A program made the translations under genes and the position numbers. 64,000 nt of DNA. Origin: Sambucus nigra (lineage: Eukaryota > Streptophyta > Magnoliopsida > Dipsacales > Adoxaceae). The number at the start of each line of letters is the position of its first letter. Within the stretch, counting starts at the first letter, position 1. The stretch covers positions 57,324,678 to 57,388,677 of the forward strand of contig OX422213.1 in assembly GCA_949130495.1 (NCBI GenBank), written 5' to 3'. Shown here one piece after another: positions 48,010 through 61,800 of the stretch. The notes beneath the pieces were generated by a model that was not told where the DNA came from, made no database searches, and worked only from the letters and a program-made list of their open reading frames with translations.

Positions 48010-51000
48010 CATTCGTCCCGTGGGAGGTGTTGGTGCTACCCATGGGGATGTTCGGAGGTTGTTTTGGGTTTTCACCCTCCAACGCAATATTTTCAAGCCT
48101 AAGTGTAGAAATATGCAAATTATCATCATATTCTCAAATCGGGAGTCCCGCGGTTGCAAGGTCAGTTCCTACGAGTTACATTGGTCCCGTGGGAGGTGTT
48201 GGTGCCACCCACGGGGCCATTCAAAGCTGTTTTGGGTTTTCACCCTCTAACGGCATGTTTTTAAGCCTAAGTCTTGAAATATTGAAATTATCATCATATT
48301 CTCAAACCGAGAGTCTCGTGGTTGTGTGGTTAGTTCCTACGAGTTGCATTGGTCCCGAGGGAGGTGTTGGTGCCACTCACGGGGCCGTTTGGGGGTTGTT
48401 TTGGGTTTTCACCCTCTAACGGCATGTTTTAAGCCTAAGTCTAGAAATATACAAATTATCAACGTATTCTCAAATCGAGAGTTCCGCGGCTATGGGATCA
48501 CTTCCTACGAGTTACATTGGTCCCGTGGGAGGTGTTGGTGCCTTCCACGGGGCCGTTCGGGGGTTGTTTCGAGTTTTCCATCACTAATGCCATGTTTCTA
48601 AGCCTATGTCTAGAAATATGAAAATTATCATTGTATTCTCAAACCGGGAGCTTCGTGGTTACGCGGTCATTTCCTATGAGTTACATTGGTCCCGTGGGAG
48701 GTGTTGGTGCCACCCACGGGGCCGTTCGGGGATTGTTTCAGGTTTTCATCCTCTAATGCCATGTTTTTAGGCCTAAGTCTAAAAATATGCAAATTATTGT
48801 CATATTCTCAAATTAGGAGTCCCGCGGCTGCGGGACCAGTTCCTACGAGTTACGTTGGTCCCGTGGGAGGTGTTGGTGCCAACCACGGGGCCATTCCGGG
48901 GCTATTTCGGGTATTACCCAACTAATGCCATGTTTTGCCTAAGTCTTGAAATATGGAAATTACTGTCGTATTCTCAAACTGAGAGTCCCGGGGCAATGTG
49001 GTCAGTTCCTACGAGTTACATTTGTCCCGTGGGAGGTGTTGGTGCCACCCACGGGGCCGTTCGAGGTCTCTTTCGGGTTTTCACCCTCTAACATCATGTT
49101 TTTAAGCCTAAGTCTAGAAATATGCAAATTATCATCGTATTCTCAAATTGGGAGTCCCGCGGCTGCGAGGTCAGTTCCTACGAGTTACATTGGTCCCGTG
49201 GAAGGTGTGGGTGCCACCCACGGAGCCGTTCGGATGCTGTTTCGAGTTTTCTCCCACTAACGAAATGTTTTGCTTAAGTCTAAAAATATGCAAATTATCC
49301 TCGTATTCTCAAACCAGGTATCCCGGGGCTGCGTGGTTAGTTCTTACGAGTTACATTGGTCCCGTGGGAGGTGTTGGTGTCACCCACGAGGCCGTTCGAG
49401 GGATATTTCGAATTTTCACCCTCTAACACCATGTTTTTAAGCCTAAGTCTAGAAAATATGCAAATTATCACCGTATTCTTAAACCGGAGCTACGCGGCTG
49501 CGTGGTGAGTTCCCACGAATTACATTTGTACCATGGGAGATGTTGGTGCCACCCACCGGGCCGTTCGGGGGCCGTTTTGGGTTTTCACCCTCTAACGCCA
49601 TGTTTTTAAGCCTAAGTCTAGAAATATGCAAATTATCGTTGTATTCTCAAACCGGGAGTCCTGCGGCTGCGGGGTCAGTTCCTACGAGTAACATTGGTCC
49701 TGTGGGAGGTGTTGGTGCCTCCCCCGGGGCCGTTCGGGGGCTGTTTTTGGTTTTCACCCTCTAACCCCATGTTTTTAAGCCTAAGACAATAAATATGCAA
49801 ATTATCTTCGAATTCTCAAACCGGGAGTCCCGCGGCTCCCAGGTCAGTTCCTATGAGTTACATTGGTACCGTGGGAGTTGTTGGTGCCACCCACGGGGCC
49901 GTTTGAGGGCCGCTTTGGGTTTTCACCCTCTAACGCCATATTTTTTAACCTAAGTCTAGAGATATTCAAATTATCATCGTATTCTCAATTCGAGAGTCAC
50001 GCGGCTGCGGGGTCAATTCCTACGAGTTACATTGGTCCCGTGGGAGGTTTTGGTTCCACCCACGGGGCCGTTTGGGGGATGTTTCTGGTTTTAACCCTCT
50101 AACACCATGTTTTTAAGCCTAAGTCAAGAAATATGCAAATTATCTCCGTATTCTCAAACCGAGAGTCCCACGGCTGCGGAGTCAGTTCCTACGAGTTACA
50201 CTGGCCCCGTGGGAGGTGTTGGTGCCAATCACGGGGCCGTTAGAGGGGCATGTTTTGGGTATTCTCCCACTAATGCCATGTTTTCCCTCAGTCAAGAAAT
50301 ATGAAAATTACGTCGAATTCTCAAACCGGGAGTCCCGTGGCTGCGTGGTCATTTCTTACGAGTTACATTGGTTCCGTGGGAGGTGTTGGTTCCAACCACG
50401 GGGCTGTTCGGGGGCTGTTTTTGGTTTTCACCCTCTAACGCCATGTTTTTAAGCCTAAGTCTAGAAATATGCAAATTATCGTCGTACTCTCAAATCGAGA
50501 GTCCCGCGGCTGCGGGGTAAGTTCCTACGAGTTACATTGGTCCCATAGGAGGTGTTGGTGCCACCGACAGGGCCGTTCAGGGGCTGTTTCGGGTTTTCAC
50601 CCTCTAACACCATGTTTTTAAACCCAACTCTATAAATATGCAAATTATCATCATATTCTCAAATCGGGAGTCCCGCGGGTACGGGGTCTGTTCCTACAAG
50701 TTACATTGGTTCTATGGGAGGTGTTGGTGCCACCCACGGGGACGTTTGGGGGCTATTTTGAGGTTTCACCTTCTAACGCCATGTTTTTAGGCCTAAGTCT
50801 AGAAATATGCAAATTGCCAATATATTCTGAAACAGTGAGTCCCGCGGCTACCTGGTCAGTTCCTACAAGTTACATTGCTCTCGTGGGAGGTGTTGGTGCC
50901 ACCCACCGGGACGTTCGGGGCGTGTTTCAAATTTTCACACTCTAACGCCATGTTTTTAAGCCTAAGTTTATAAATATGCAAATTAACATCATATTCTTAA

Positions 51001-51865
51001 ATTGGGAGTCATGCGGCTACGTGGTCAGTTCCTACGAGTTACATTGGTCCCGTTGGAGGACGTTCGGGGGCTGTTTCGAGTTTTCACCCTATAATGCCGT
51101 GTCTTTAAGCCCAAGTATAGAAATACACAAATTACCATCGTATTCTCAAACTGGGAGACCCACAATTGTGGGGTCAGTTCATGCGAGTTATATTAGTTCT
51201 GTGGGAGGTATTGGTGACACCCATGGGGCCGTTCGGGGGCCGTTTTGGGTTTTCGCCCTCTAACGCCATATTTTTAAGCCTAAGTCTAGAAATATGCAAA
51301 TTATCATCGTATTCTATAACTGGAAGTCCCACGGCTGCGAGGTCAGTTCCTACGCATTACATTGGTCTCTTGGGAGGTGTTGGTGCCACCCACAGGGCCG
51401 TTCGGGGGATGTTTCGAGTTTTCACCCTCTAACGCCATGTTTTTAAGCATAAGTCTAGAAATATAGAAATTATCATCGTATTCTCAAACCGAGAGTCTCG
51501 CGGCTGAGAGGTCAGTTCCTACGAGTTACATTGGTCTCGTGGTTGGTGTTGGTGCCACCCACGAGGCCATTCGGGGGCTGTTTTTGGTTTTCACCCTCTA
51601 ACGCCATGTTTTAAGCCTAAGTCTAGAAATATGCAAATTATCATCGTATTATCTAATCGGGAGTCCCGTGGTTGCGAGTCAGTTCCTACGAGTTACATTG
51701 GTCCCGTGGGAGGTGTTGGTGCCCCCCACGGGGCCGTTCGAGGGCTATTTCAAGTTTTCACCCTCTAACGCCATGTTTTTAAGCCTAAGTCTAGAAAATA
51801 TGCAAATCACCGTCGTATTCTCAAACCGGAGCTCCGCGGCTGCATGGTGAGTTCCCACAAAATAC
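48010..51865 (+). repeat. Satellite tandem segmental duplication, copy 1 (about 3.85 kb)
   Basis: About 23 monomers, matching the next block in order. Anchors: 48,326 with 52,181; 48,686 with 52,541; 49,148 with 53,002; 49,540 with 53,394; 49,863 with 53,717 (distance 3,854-3,856). After about 50,030 the distance becomes about 4,022 (50,107 with 54,130; 50,976 with 54,997; 51,675 with 55,696), so this copy lacks one monomer. Confidence 0.88.
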
Positions 51866-54800
51866 ATTTGTCCCGTGGGACGTATTGGTGCCACCCATGG
51901 GGATGTTCGGGGGCTATTTTGGGTTTTCACCCTCCAACGTAATATTTTCAAGCCTAAGTCTAGAAATATGCAAATTATCGTCATATTCTCAAATCGAGAG
52001 TCCCGCGGCTGCAAGGTCAGTTCCTACGAGTTACATTGTTCCCGTGGGAGGTGTTGGTGCCACCCACGGGGCCATTCAAAGTTGTTTTGGGTTTTCACCC
52101 TCTAACGGCATATTTTTAAGCCTAAGTCTTGAAATATAAAAATTATCATCATATTCTCAAACCGAGATTCTCGTGGTTGTGTGGTTAGTTCCTACGAGTT
52201 ACATTGGTCCCGAGGGAGGTGTTGGTGCCACTCACGGGGCCATTTGGGGGTTATTTTGGGTTTTCACCCTCTAACGACATGTTTTAAGCCTAAGTCTAGA
52301 AATATACAAATTATCATCGTATTCTCAAATCTAGAGTTCGGCGGCTGCGGGATCACTTCCTACGAGTTACATTGGTCCCGGGGGAGGTGTTGGTGCCTTC
52401 CACGGGGCCGTTCGGGGGTTGTTTCGAGTTTTCCATCACTAAAGCCATGTTTCTAAGCTTAAGTCTAGAAATATGAAAATTATCATTGTATTCTCATACC
52501 GGGAGTTTCATGGTTACGCGGTCATTTCCTATGAGTTACATTGGTCCCGTGGGAGGTGTTGGTGCCACCCACGGGGCCGTTCGGGGACTGTTTCATGTTT
52601 TCATCCTCTAACGCCATGTTTTTAGGCCTAAGTCTAAAATATGCAAATTATTGTCATATTCTCAAATTAGGAGCCCCGCGGCTGCGGGGCCAGTTCCTAC
52701 GAGTTACGTTGGTCCCGTGGGAGGTGTTGGTGCCAACCACGGTGCCATTCTGGGGCTATTTCGGGTATTCCCCAACTAATGCCATGTTTTGCCTAAGTCC
52801 TGAAATATGGAAATTACTGTTGTATTCTCAAACTGAGAGTCCCGGGGCAATGTGGTCTGTTCCTACGAGTTACATTTGTCCCGTGGGAGGTGTTGGTGCC
52901 ACCCACGGGGCCGTTCGAGGGCTCTTTCGGGTTTTCACCCTCTAACATCATGTTTTTAAGCCTAAGTCTAGAAATATGCAAATTATCGTCATATTCTAAA
53001 ATTGGGAGTCCCGCGGCTACGAGGTCAGTTCCTACGAGTTACATTGGTCCCGTGGAAGGTGTGGGTGCCACCCACGGAGCCGTTCGGGGGCTGTTTCGAG
53101 CTTTCTCCCACTAACGAAATGTTTTGCTTAAGTCTAAAAATATGCAAATTATCCTCGTATTCTCAAACCAGGTATCCCGGGGTTGCGTGGTTAGTTCTTA
53201 CGAGTTACATTGGTCCCGTGGGAGGTGTTGGTGCCACCCACGGGGCCGTTCGAGGGCTATTTCGAATTTTCACCCTCTAACGCCATGTTTTTAAGCCTAA
53301 GTCTAGAAAATATGCAAATTATCATCGTATTCTCAAACCGGAGCTACGCGGCTGCGTGGTGAGTTCCCACGAATTACATTTGTACCATGGGAGATGTTGG
53401 TGCCACCCACGGGGCCGTTCGGGGGCCGTTTTTGGTTTTCACCCTCTAACGCCATGTTTTTAAGCCTAAGTCTAGAAATATGCAAATTATCATCGTATTC
53501 TCAAACCGGGAGTCCTGCGGCTGCGGGGTCAGTTCCTACGAGTAACATTGGTCTTATGGGAGGTGTTGGTGCCTCCCACGGGGCCGTTCGGGGGCTGTTT
53601 CGGGTTTTCACCCTCTAACCCCATGTTTTTAAGCCTAAGTCAAGAAATATGCAAATTATCTTCGAATTCTCAAACCGGGAGTCCCGCGGCTCCGAGGTCA
53701 GTTCCTATAAGTTACATTGGTACCGTGGGAGTTGTTGGTGCCACCCACGGGGCCGTTCAAGGGCTATTTTGGGTTTTCACCCTCTAACGCCATATTTTTT
53801 AGCCTAAGTCTAGAAATATGCAAATTATCATCCTATTCTCAATTCGAGGGTCATGCGGCTGCGGTGTCAATTCCTACGAGTTACATTGGTCCCGTGGGAG
53901 CTATTAGTGCCAACCACGACGCCGTTCGGGGGTTGTTTCTGGTTTTCACCCTCTCACCCGATGTTTTTAAGCCTAAGTCCAGAAATATTCAAATTCTCTT
54001 CGTATTCTCAAACCAGGAGTCCCGCGACTGCGAGGTCAGTTCCTACGAGTTACATTGGTCCCGTGAGAGGTTTTGGTGCCACCCACGGGGCCGTTTGGGG
54101 CATGTTTCTGGTTTTCACCCTCTAACACCATGTTTTTAATCTTAAGTCAAGAAATATGCAAATTATCTTCGTATTCTCAAACCGAGAGTCCCACGGCTGC
54201 GGAGTCAGTTCCTACGAGTTACATTGGTCCCGTAGGAGGTGTTGGTGCCAATCATGGGGCCGTTAGAGGGGCATGTTTCGGGTATTCCCCCACTAACGCC
54301 TTGTTTTCCCTCAGTCTAGAAATATGCAAATTACGTCGAATTCTCAAACCGGGTGTCCCGTGACTGCGTGGTCATTTCTTACGAGTTACATTGGTCCCGT
54401 GGGAGGTGTTGGTTCCCCCCACGGGGCTGTTCGAGGGATTTTTTGGTTTTCACCCTCTAACGCCATGTTTTTAAGCGTAAGTCTAGAAATATGCAAATTA
54501 TCATCGTACTCTCAAATCGGGAGTCCGGCGGCTGCGGGTAAGTTCCTACGGGTTACATTGGTCCCATGGGAGGTGTTGGTGCCACCCACAGGGCCGTTCA
54601 GGGGCTGTTTCGGGTTTTCACCCTTTAACACCATGTTTTTAAACCCAACTCTTGAAATATGCAAATTATCATCGTATTCTAAAATCGGGAGTCCCGCGGC
54701 TACGGGGTCTGTTCCTACGAGTTACATTGGTCCTATGGGAGGTGTTGGTGCCACCCACGGGGACGTTTGGGGGCTGTTTCGAGTTTTCACCTTCTAACGC

Positions 54801-55885
54801 CATGTTTTTAGGCCTAAGTCTAGAAATATGCAAATTGCCAATGTATTCTGAAACTGTGAGTCCTGCGGCTACTTGGTCAATTCCTACAAGTTACATTGCT
54901 CCCGTGGGAGGTGTTGGTGCCACCCACCGGGACGTTCGGGGCGTGTTTCAAATTTTCACCTTCTAACGCCATGTTTTTAAGCATAAGTCTAGAAATATGC
55001 AAATTAACATCATATTCTTAAATTGGGAGTCATGCGGCTACGTGGTCAGTTCCTACGAGTTACATTGGTCCCGTTGGAGGACGTTCGGGGGATGTTTCGA
55101 GTTTTCACCCTATAATGCCGTGTCTTTAAGCCCAAGTCTAGAAATACGCAAATTACCATCGTATTCTCAAACTGGGAGACCCACAATTGTGGGGTCAGTT
55201 CCTGCGAGTTATATTGGTTCCGTGGGAGGTATTGGTGACACCCACGGGGCCGTTCGGGGGCCGTTTTGGGTTTTCACCCTCTAACGCCATATTTTTAAGC
55301 CTAAGTCTAGAAATATGAAAATTATCATCGTATTCTCAAACTGGAAGTCCCACGGCTGTGAGGTCAGTTCCTACGCATTACATTGGTCTCGTGGGAGGTG
55401 TTGGTGCCACCCACGGGGCCGTTCGGGGGATGTTTCGAGTTTTCACCCTCTAACGCCATGTTTTTAAGCATAAGTCTAGAAATATGCAAATTATCATCGT
55501 ATTCTCAAACCGAGAGTCTCGCGGCTAAGAGGTCAGTTCCTACGAGTTACATTGGTCTTGTGGTTGGTGTTGGTGCCACCCACGAGGCCATTCGGGGGCT
55601 GTTTTTGGTTTTCACCTTTGAACGCCATGTTTTAAGCCTAAGTCTAGAAATATGTAAATTATCATCGTATTATCAAATCGGGAGTCCCGTGGTTGCGAGT
55701 CAGTTCCTACGAGTTACATTGGTCCCGTGGGAGGTGTTGGTGCCCCCCACGGGGCCGTTGGAGGGCTATTTCAGGTTTTCACCCTCTAACGCCATGTTTT
55801 TAAGCCTAAGTCTAGAAAATATGTAAATCATCGTCGTATTCTCAAACCGGAGCTCCGCGGCTGCATGGTGAGTTCCCACGAATTA
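51866..55885 (+). repeat. Satellite tandem segmental duplication, copy 2 (about 4.02 kb)
   Basis: About 24 monomers directly following copy 1. It keeps the monomer missing from copy 1 (about 53,885-54,050, with 'gggagctattagtgccaacc' and 'accctctcacccgat'). A third, more diverged partner of its middle part lies at about 42.9-44.2 kb (for example 'aggtatcccgggg' with 'ctcccactaacg'). Confidence 0.88.
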
Positions 55886-58800
55886 CATTTGTCCCATGGG
55901 AGATGTTGGTGCCACCCACGGGGCCGTTCGGGGGCCGTTTTGGGTTTTCACCCTCTAACGCCATGTTTTTAAGCCTAACTCTAGAAATTTCCAAATTATC
56001 ATCGTATTCTCAAACCGGGAGTCCTGCGGCTATGCGGTCAGTTCCTACGAGTAACATTGGTCCCGTGGGAGGTGTTGGTGCCACCCACGGGGCCGTTCGG
56101 GGGCTGTTTCGGGTTTTCACCCTATAACGCCATATTTTTAAGCCTAAGTCTAGAAATATACAAATTACAATTGTATTCTCAAGTCGGGGGTCCCGCGGCT
56201 GAGGGGTCTTTTCCTACGAGTTACATTGGTCTTGTGGGAGGTGTTAGTGCCACCCACGGGGACGTTCGGGGGTTGTTTCGAGTTTTCATCCTCTAACGCC
56301 ATGTTTTTAAGCCTAAGTGTCGAAATAGGCAAATTACGGTCATATTCTCAAACCGGGAGACCCGCGGCTGCGGGGTCAGGTCCTATGAGTTACATTTTTC
56401 CCGTGGGAGGTGTTGGTGCCACCCAGGGGCCGTTCGGGGGTTATTTCGAGTTTTCACCCTCTAATGCCATGTTTTTAAGCTAAGTCTAGAAATATGTAAA
56501 TTTTCATCGTATTCTCAAATCGGGAGACCCGCGACTGCGGGGTCAATTCCTACGAGTTACATTGGTCTCGTGGGAGGTGTTGGTGCCATCCACGGGGCCG
56601 TTCGGGGGTTGTTTCGAGTTTTCACCCTCTAACGCCATGTTTTTAAGCCTAAGTCTAGAAATATGCAAATTACCGTCATATTCTTAAACTGGGAGTCCCA
56701 TGGCTGCGTGATTAGTTCCTACGAGTTAAATTAGTCCCGTGGGAGGTGTTGGTGCCACTCATGGGGATGTTCGGGGGCTGTTTCGAGTTTTCACCCTCTA
56801 AGTCCATGTTTTTAAGCCTAAGTCTAGAAATATGCAAATTATCATCGTATTCTCAAATCGTGAGTCCCGCGGCGGCGTGGTCAGTTCCTACGAGATACAT
56901 TGGTTCTGTGGGAGGTGTTGGTGCCACCCACGGGGATGTTCGGGGGCTGTTTTGAGTTTTCACCATCTAACGCCATGTTTTTAAGCCTAAGTGTAGAGAT
57001 ATGCAAATTATAGTCATATTCTCAAATCGGGAGACCCGCGGCAACGGGGTCAGTTCCTACGAGTTACATTGGTCCCGTGGGAGGTGTTGGTGCCACCCAC
57101 GGGGCCGTTAGGGGGGGCGTTTTCGGTTTTCATCCTCTAACGCCATGTTTTTAAGCCTAAGACCAGAAATATGCAAATTATCTCGTATTCTCAACCCGGG
57201 AGTCCCACGGCTACGAGGTCAGTTCCTACGATTTACATGGGTCCCGTGGGAGGTTTTGGTGCCACCCACGGGGCCGTTCGGGGGATGTTTTGGGTTTTCA
57301 CCCTCTAACGCCATGTTTTTAAGCCTAAGTCTAAAAATATGAAAATTATCATCGTATTCTCAAACTGGGAGTCCCGCGGCTGCGAGGTCAGTTCTTATGA
57401 GTTACGTTGGTTCCGTGGGAGGTGTTGGTGCCACCCATGGGGCCGTTTGGGAGCTATTTTGGGTTTTCGCCCTCTAACGCCATGTTTTTAAGCCTAAGTC
57501 TAGAAATATGAAAATTATCAATTTGGGAGTCCCGCGGCAGCGAGGTCAGTTCCTACAAGTTACATTGGCCCCGTGGGATGTGTTGGTGCCACCCACAGGG
57601 CCGTTCGGGGCCCGTTTCGGGTTTTCACCCTCTAACGCCATATTTTTTAGCCTAAGTCTAGAAATATGCAAATTACCATCATATTCACAAATCGGGAATT
57701 CCGCGGCTGCGTGGTCAGTTCCTACGAGTTACAGTGGTCCCGTTGGAGGAGTTGGTGCCACCCACAGGGACGTTCGGGGGCTGTTTCGAGTTGTCACCCT
57801 CAAATGCCATGTTTTTAAGCCTAAGTCTAGAAATGTGCAAATTATCGTCGTATTATCAAACTGGGAGTCCCGCGGCTGCGAAGTCAGTTTCTACGAGTTA
57901 CATTGGTCCCGTGGGAGGTGTTGGTGCCCCCCACGGGGCCATTCGGGGGCTCTTTCGAGTTTTCACCCTCTAACGCCATGTTTTTAATACTAAGTATAGA
58001 AATATGCAAATTATCATCGTGTTATCAAATCGGGAGTCCCGTGGCTGAGTTACATTGGTCCCCTGGGAGGTGTTGGTGCCACCCACGGGGCCATTCGGGG
58101 GCTATTTCGAGTTTTCACCCTCTAACCCCATATTTTTAAGCCTAAGTCTAGAAATATACAAATTATCATCGTATTATCAAATTGGGAGTCCCGCGGCTGC
58201 GAAGTCCGTTCCTACGAGTTACATTGGTCCCGTGGGAGGTGTTGGTGCCCCCCACGGGGCCGTTCGGGGGCTCTTCCGAGTTTTCACCCTCTAACGCCAT
58301 GTTTTTAATACTAAGTATAGAAATATGAAAATTACAATCGTATTCCCAAATTGGGGGTCCCATGACTGAGTGGTCTTTTCCTACGAGTTATATTGGGCCT
58401 GTGGGAGGTGTTAGTGCCACCTACGGGGACGTTCGGGGGCTGTTTCGAGTTTTCACCTTCTAACGCCATATTTTTAAACCTAAGTATTGAAATATGAAAA
58501 TTATGGTCGTATTCTCAAACCGGGAGACCCGCGGCTACGAGGTCAGTTCCTACAAGATACATTGGTCTCGCGGTAGGTGTTGGTGCCCACCACGGCGCCG
58601 TTTGGGGGTTGTTTCTAGTTTTCACCCTGTAACTCCATGTTTTTAAGACTAAGTCTAGAAATACATAAATTACCGTCATATTCTCAAACCGGTAGTTCCA
58701 TGGCTGCGTGGTCAGTTCCTACGAGTTACATTGGTCACGTGGGAGGTGTTAGTGCCACCCACGGGGCCGTTCGGGGGCTATTTCGGGTTTTCACCCTCTA

Positions 58801-61800
58801 GCACCATGTTTTCAAGCCTCAGTCTAGAAATATATAAATTATCGTCGTATTCTCAAATTGGGAGTCCCGCGGCTATGAGGTCAGTTCCTACCAGTTACAT
58901 TGGTCCCGTGAGAGGTATTGGTGCCACCCACGGGGCCGTTCGGGAGATGTTTTGGGTTTTCACCCTCTAACGCCATGTTTTTAAGCCTAAGTCTAGAAAT
59001 ATACAAATTATCAACGCATTTTCAAATCGGGAGTCCCGCGGCTGCGAGGTCAGTTCCTACGAGTTACATTGGTCCCGTGGGAGGTGTTGGTGCCACCCAT
59101 GGGGACGTTCGGGGGCTATTTTGGGTTTTCACCCTCTAACGTCATATTTTTAAGCCTAAGTCTAGAAATATGCAAATTGACGTCGTATTCTCAAATTGGG
59201 AGTCCCGCGGCTATGCAGTCAGTTCCTACGAGTTACATTGGTCTCGTGGGAGGTGTTGGTGCCACCCACGGGGCCGTTCGGGGGCTGTTTCGAGTTTTCA
59301 CCCTCTAATGCCATGTTTTTAAGCCTAAGTCAAGAAATATGCAAATTACTATCGTATTCTCAAATCGGTGGTCCCGTGGCTGAGTGGTCTTTTCCTATGA
59401 GTTATATTGGTCATGTGGGAGGTGTTAGTGCCACCCACGGGGACGTTGGGGGCTGTTTCGAGTTTTCACCCTCTAACGCCATGTTTTTAAGCTAAGTCTC
59501 AAAATATGCGAATTACGGTTATATTCTCAAATCGGGAGACCTGCGGCTGCGGGGTCAGGTCCTACGAGTTACATTTTTCCCGTGGGAGGTGTTGGTGCCA
59601 CCCAGGGGCCGTTCGGGGGTTGTTTCGAGTTTTCACCCTCTAACGCCATGTTTTTAAGCCTAAGTCTAAAAATATGAAAATTATCGTCGTATTCTAAAAC
59701 CGGGAGACCCGCAGCTGCAGGGTCTGTTCCTAAGAGTTACATAGGTCTCGTGGGAGGCGTTGGTGCCACCCACGGGGCCGTTCAGGGGTTGTTTCGAGTT
59801 TTCACCCTCTAACGCCATGTTTTTCTTAAGTCTAAAAATATGCAAATTATCGTCATATTCTCAAATCGGGAGTCCTGCGACTGCGCGGTCAGTTCTTACG
59901 AGTCACATTGGTCCTGTTGGAGGTGTTGGTGACACCACGGGGACGTTCGGGGGCTGTTTCGAATTTTCACCCTCTAACGCCATTTTTTAAGCCTAAGTCT
60001 AGAAATATGCAAATTATCATCGTATTCTCAAATCGGGGGTCCCGCGGCTGTGTGGTCAGATCCTACGAGTTACATTGGTCCCGTGGGAGGTGTTGGTGCC
60101 ACCCACGGGGACGTTCGGAGGGTGTTTCGAGTTTTCACCCTCTAATGCCATATTTTTAAGAATAAGTCTAGAAATATGCAAAATATAATCTTATTTTCAT
60201 ATCGGGAGTCTCGCTGCTGCAGGGTCAGTTCCTACGAGTTACATTGGTCCCATGGGAGGTATTGGTGCCACCCACGGTGTCGTTCGGGGGATGTTTTGGG
60301 TTTTCACCCTCTAACGCCATGTTTTTATTAAGTCAACAAATATGCCAATTATCATCATATTCTCAAATCGAGAGTTCTGCAGCTGCGCGGTCAGTTCCTA
60401 CGAGTCACATTGGTCCTGTGGGAGGTTTTGGTGCCACCACGGGGACGTTCGGGGGCTTTTTCGAGTTTTCACCCTCTAACGCCATGTTTTTCTTAAGTCT
60501 AAAAATATGCAAATTATCGTCATATTATCAAATCAGGAGTCCTGCGGCTGCACGATCAGTTCTTACGAGCCACATTGGTCCTTTTGGAGGTGTTGGTGCC
60601 ACCACGGTGATGTTCGGGGGTTGTTTCGAGTTTTCACCCTCCAACGCCATGTTTTTAAGCCTAAGTCTAGAAATTTGCAAATTATCGTCGTATTCTCAAA
60701 TCGGGAGTCCCGAGGCTGCGTGGTCAGCTCCTACAAGTTACATTGGTCCCGTGGGACGTGTTAGTGCCACCCACGGTGACGTTCGGGGGGTGTTTCTAGT
60801 TTTCACCCTCTAACGCCATATTTTTAAGCCTAAGTCTAGAAATATGTAAATTATAATCTTATTTTCAAATCCTGAGTCCCGCTGCTGTGGGGTCAGTTCC
60901 TACGAGTTACATTGGTCCCATGGGAGGTATTGGTGCCACCCACGGTGCCGTTCGGGGGCTATTTTGGGTTTTCACCCTCTAACGCCATGTTTTTCTTAAG
61001 TCTAAAAATATGCAAATTATCGTCATATTCTCAAATCGGGAGTCCTGCGACTGCGCGGTCAGTTCTTACGAGTCACATTGGTCCTGTTGGACGTGTTGGT
61101 GATACCACGGGGACGTTCGGGGGCTGTTTCGAATTTTCACCCTCTAACGCCATGTTTTTAAGCCTAAGTCTAGAAATATGCAAATTATCATCGTATTCTC
61201 AAATCGGGAGTCCCGCGGCTGCGTGGTCAGATCCTACGAGTTACATCGGTCCCGTGGGAGGTGTTGGTGCCACCCACGGGGACGTTTGGGAGGTGTTTTG
61301 AGTTTTCACCCTCTAACGCCATATTTTGCTTAAGTCTAGAAATATGCAAATTACCGTCATTTTCTCAAACCAGGAATCTCACGGCTACGCGGTCAGTTCC
61401 TACGAGTTACATTGGTCCCGTGGGAGGTGTTGGTGCCACCCACGGGGACGTTCGGGGGCTATTTTGGGTTTACACCCTCTAACGCCATGTTTTTAAGCTT
61501 AAGTCTAGAAATATGTAAATTATCGTCGTATTCTCAAACCGGGAGACCCGTGGCTGCGGGGTCAGTTCCTACGAGTTACATTGGTCCATGGGAGGTGTTG
61601 GTGCCACCCACGGGGCCGTTCAGGGGTTGTTTCGAGTTTTTACCCTCTAACGCCATGTTTTGCTTAAGTCTAGAAATATGCAAATTACCATCGTATTCTC
61701 AAACCGGGAGTCCCGTGGCTACGTGGTCAGTTTCTATGAGTTACATTGGTCCCGTGGGAGGTGTTGGTGCTACCCACATGGACGTTCGGGCGCTGTTTTG

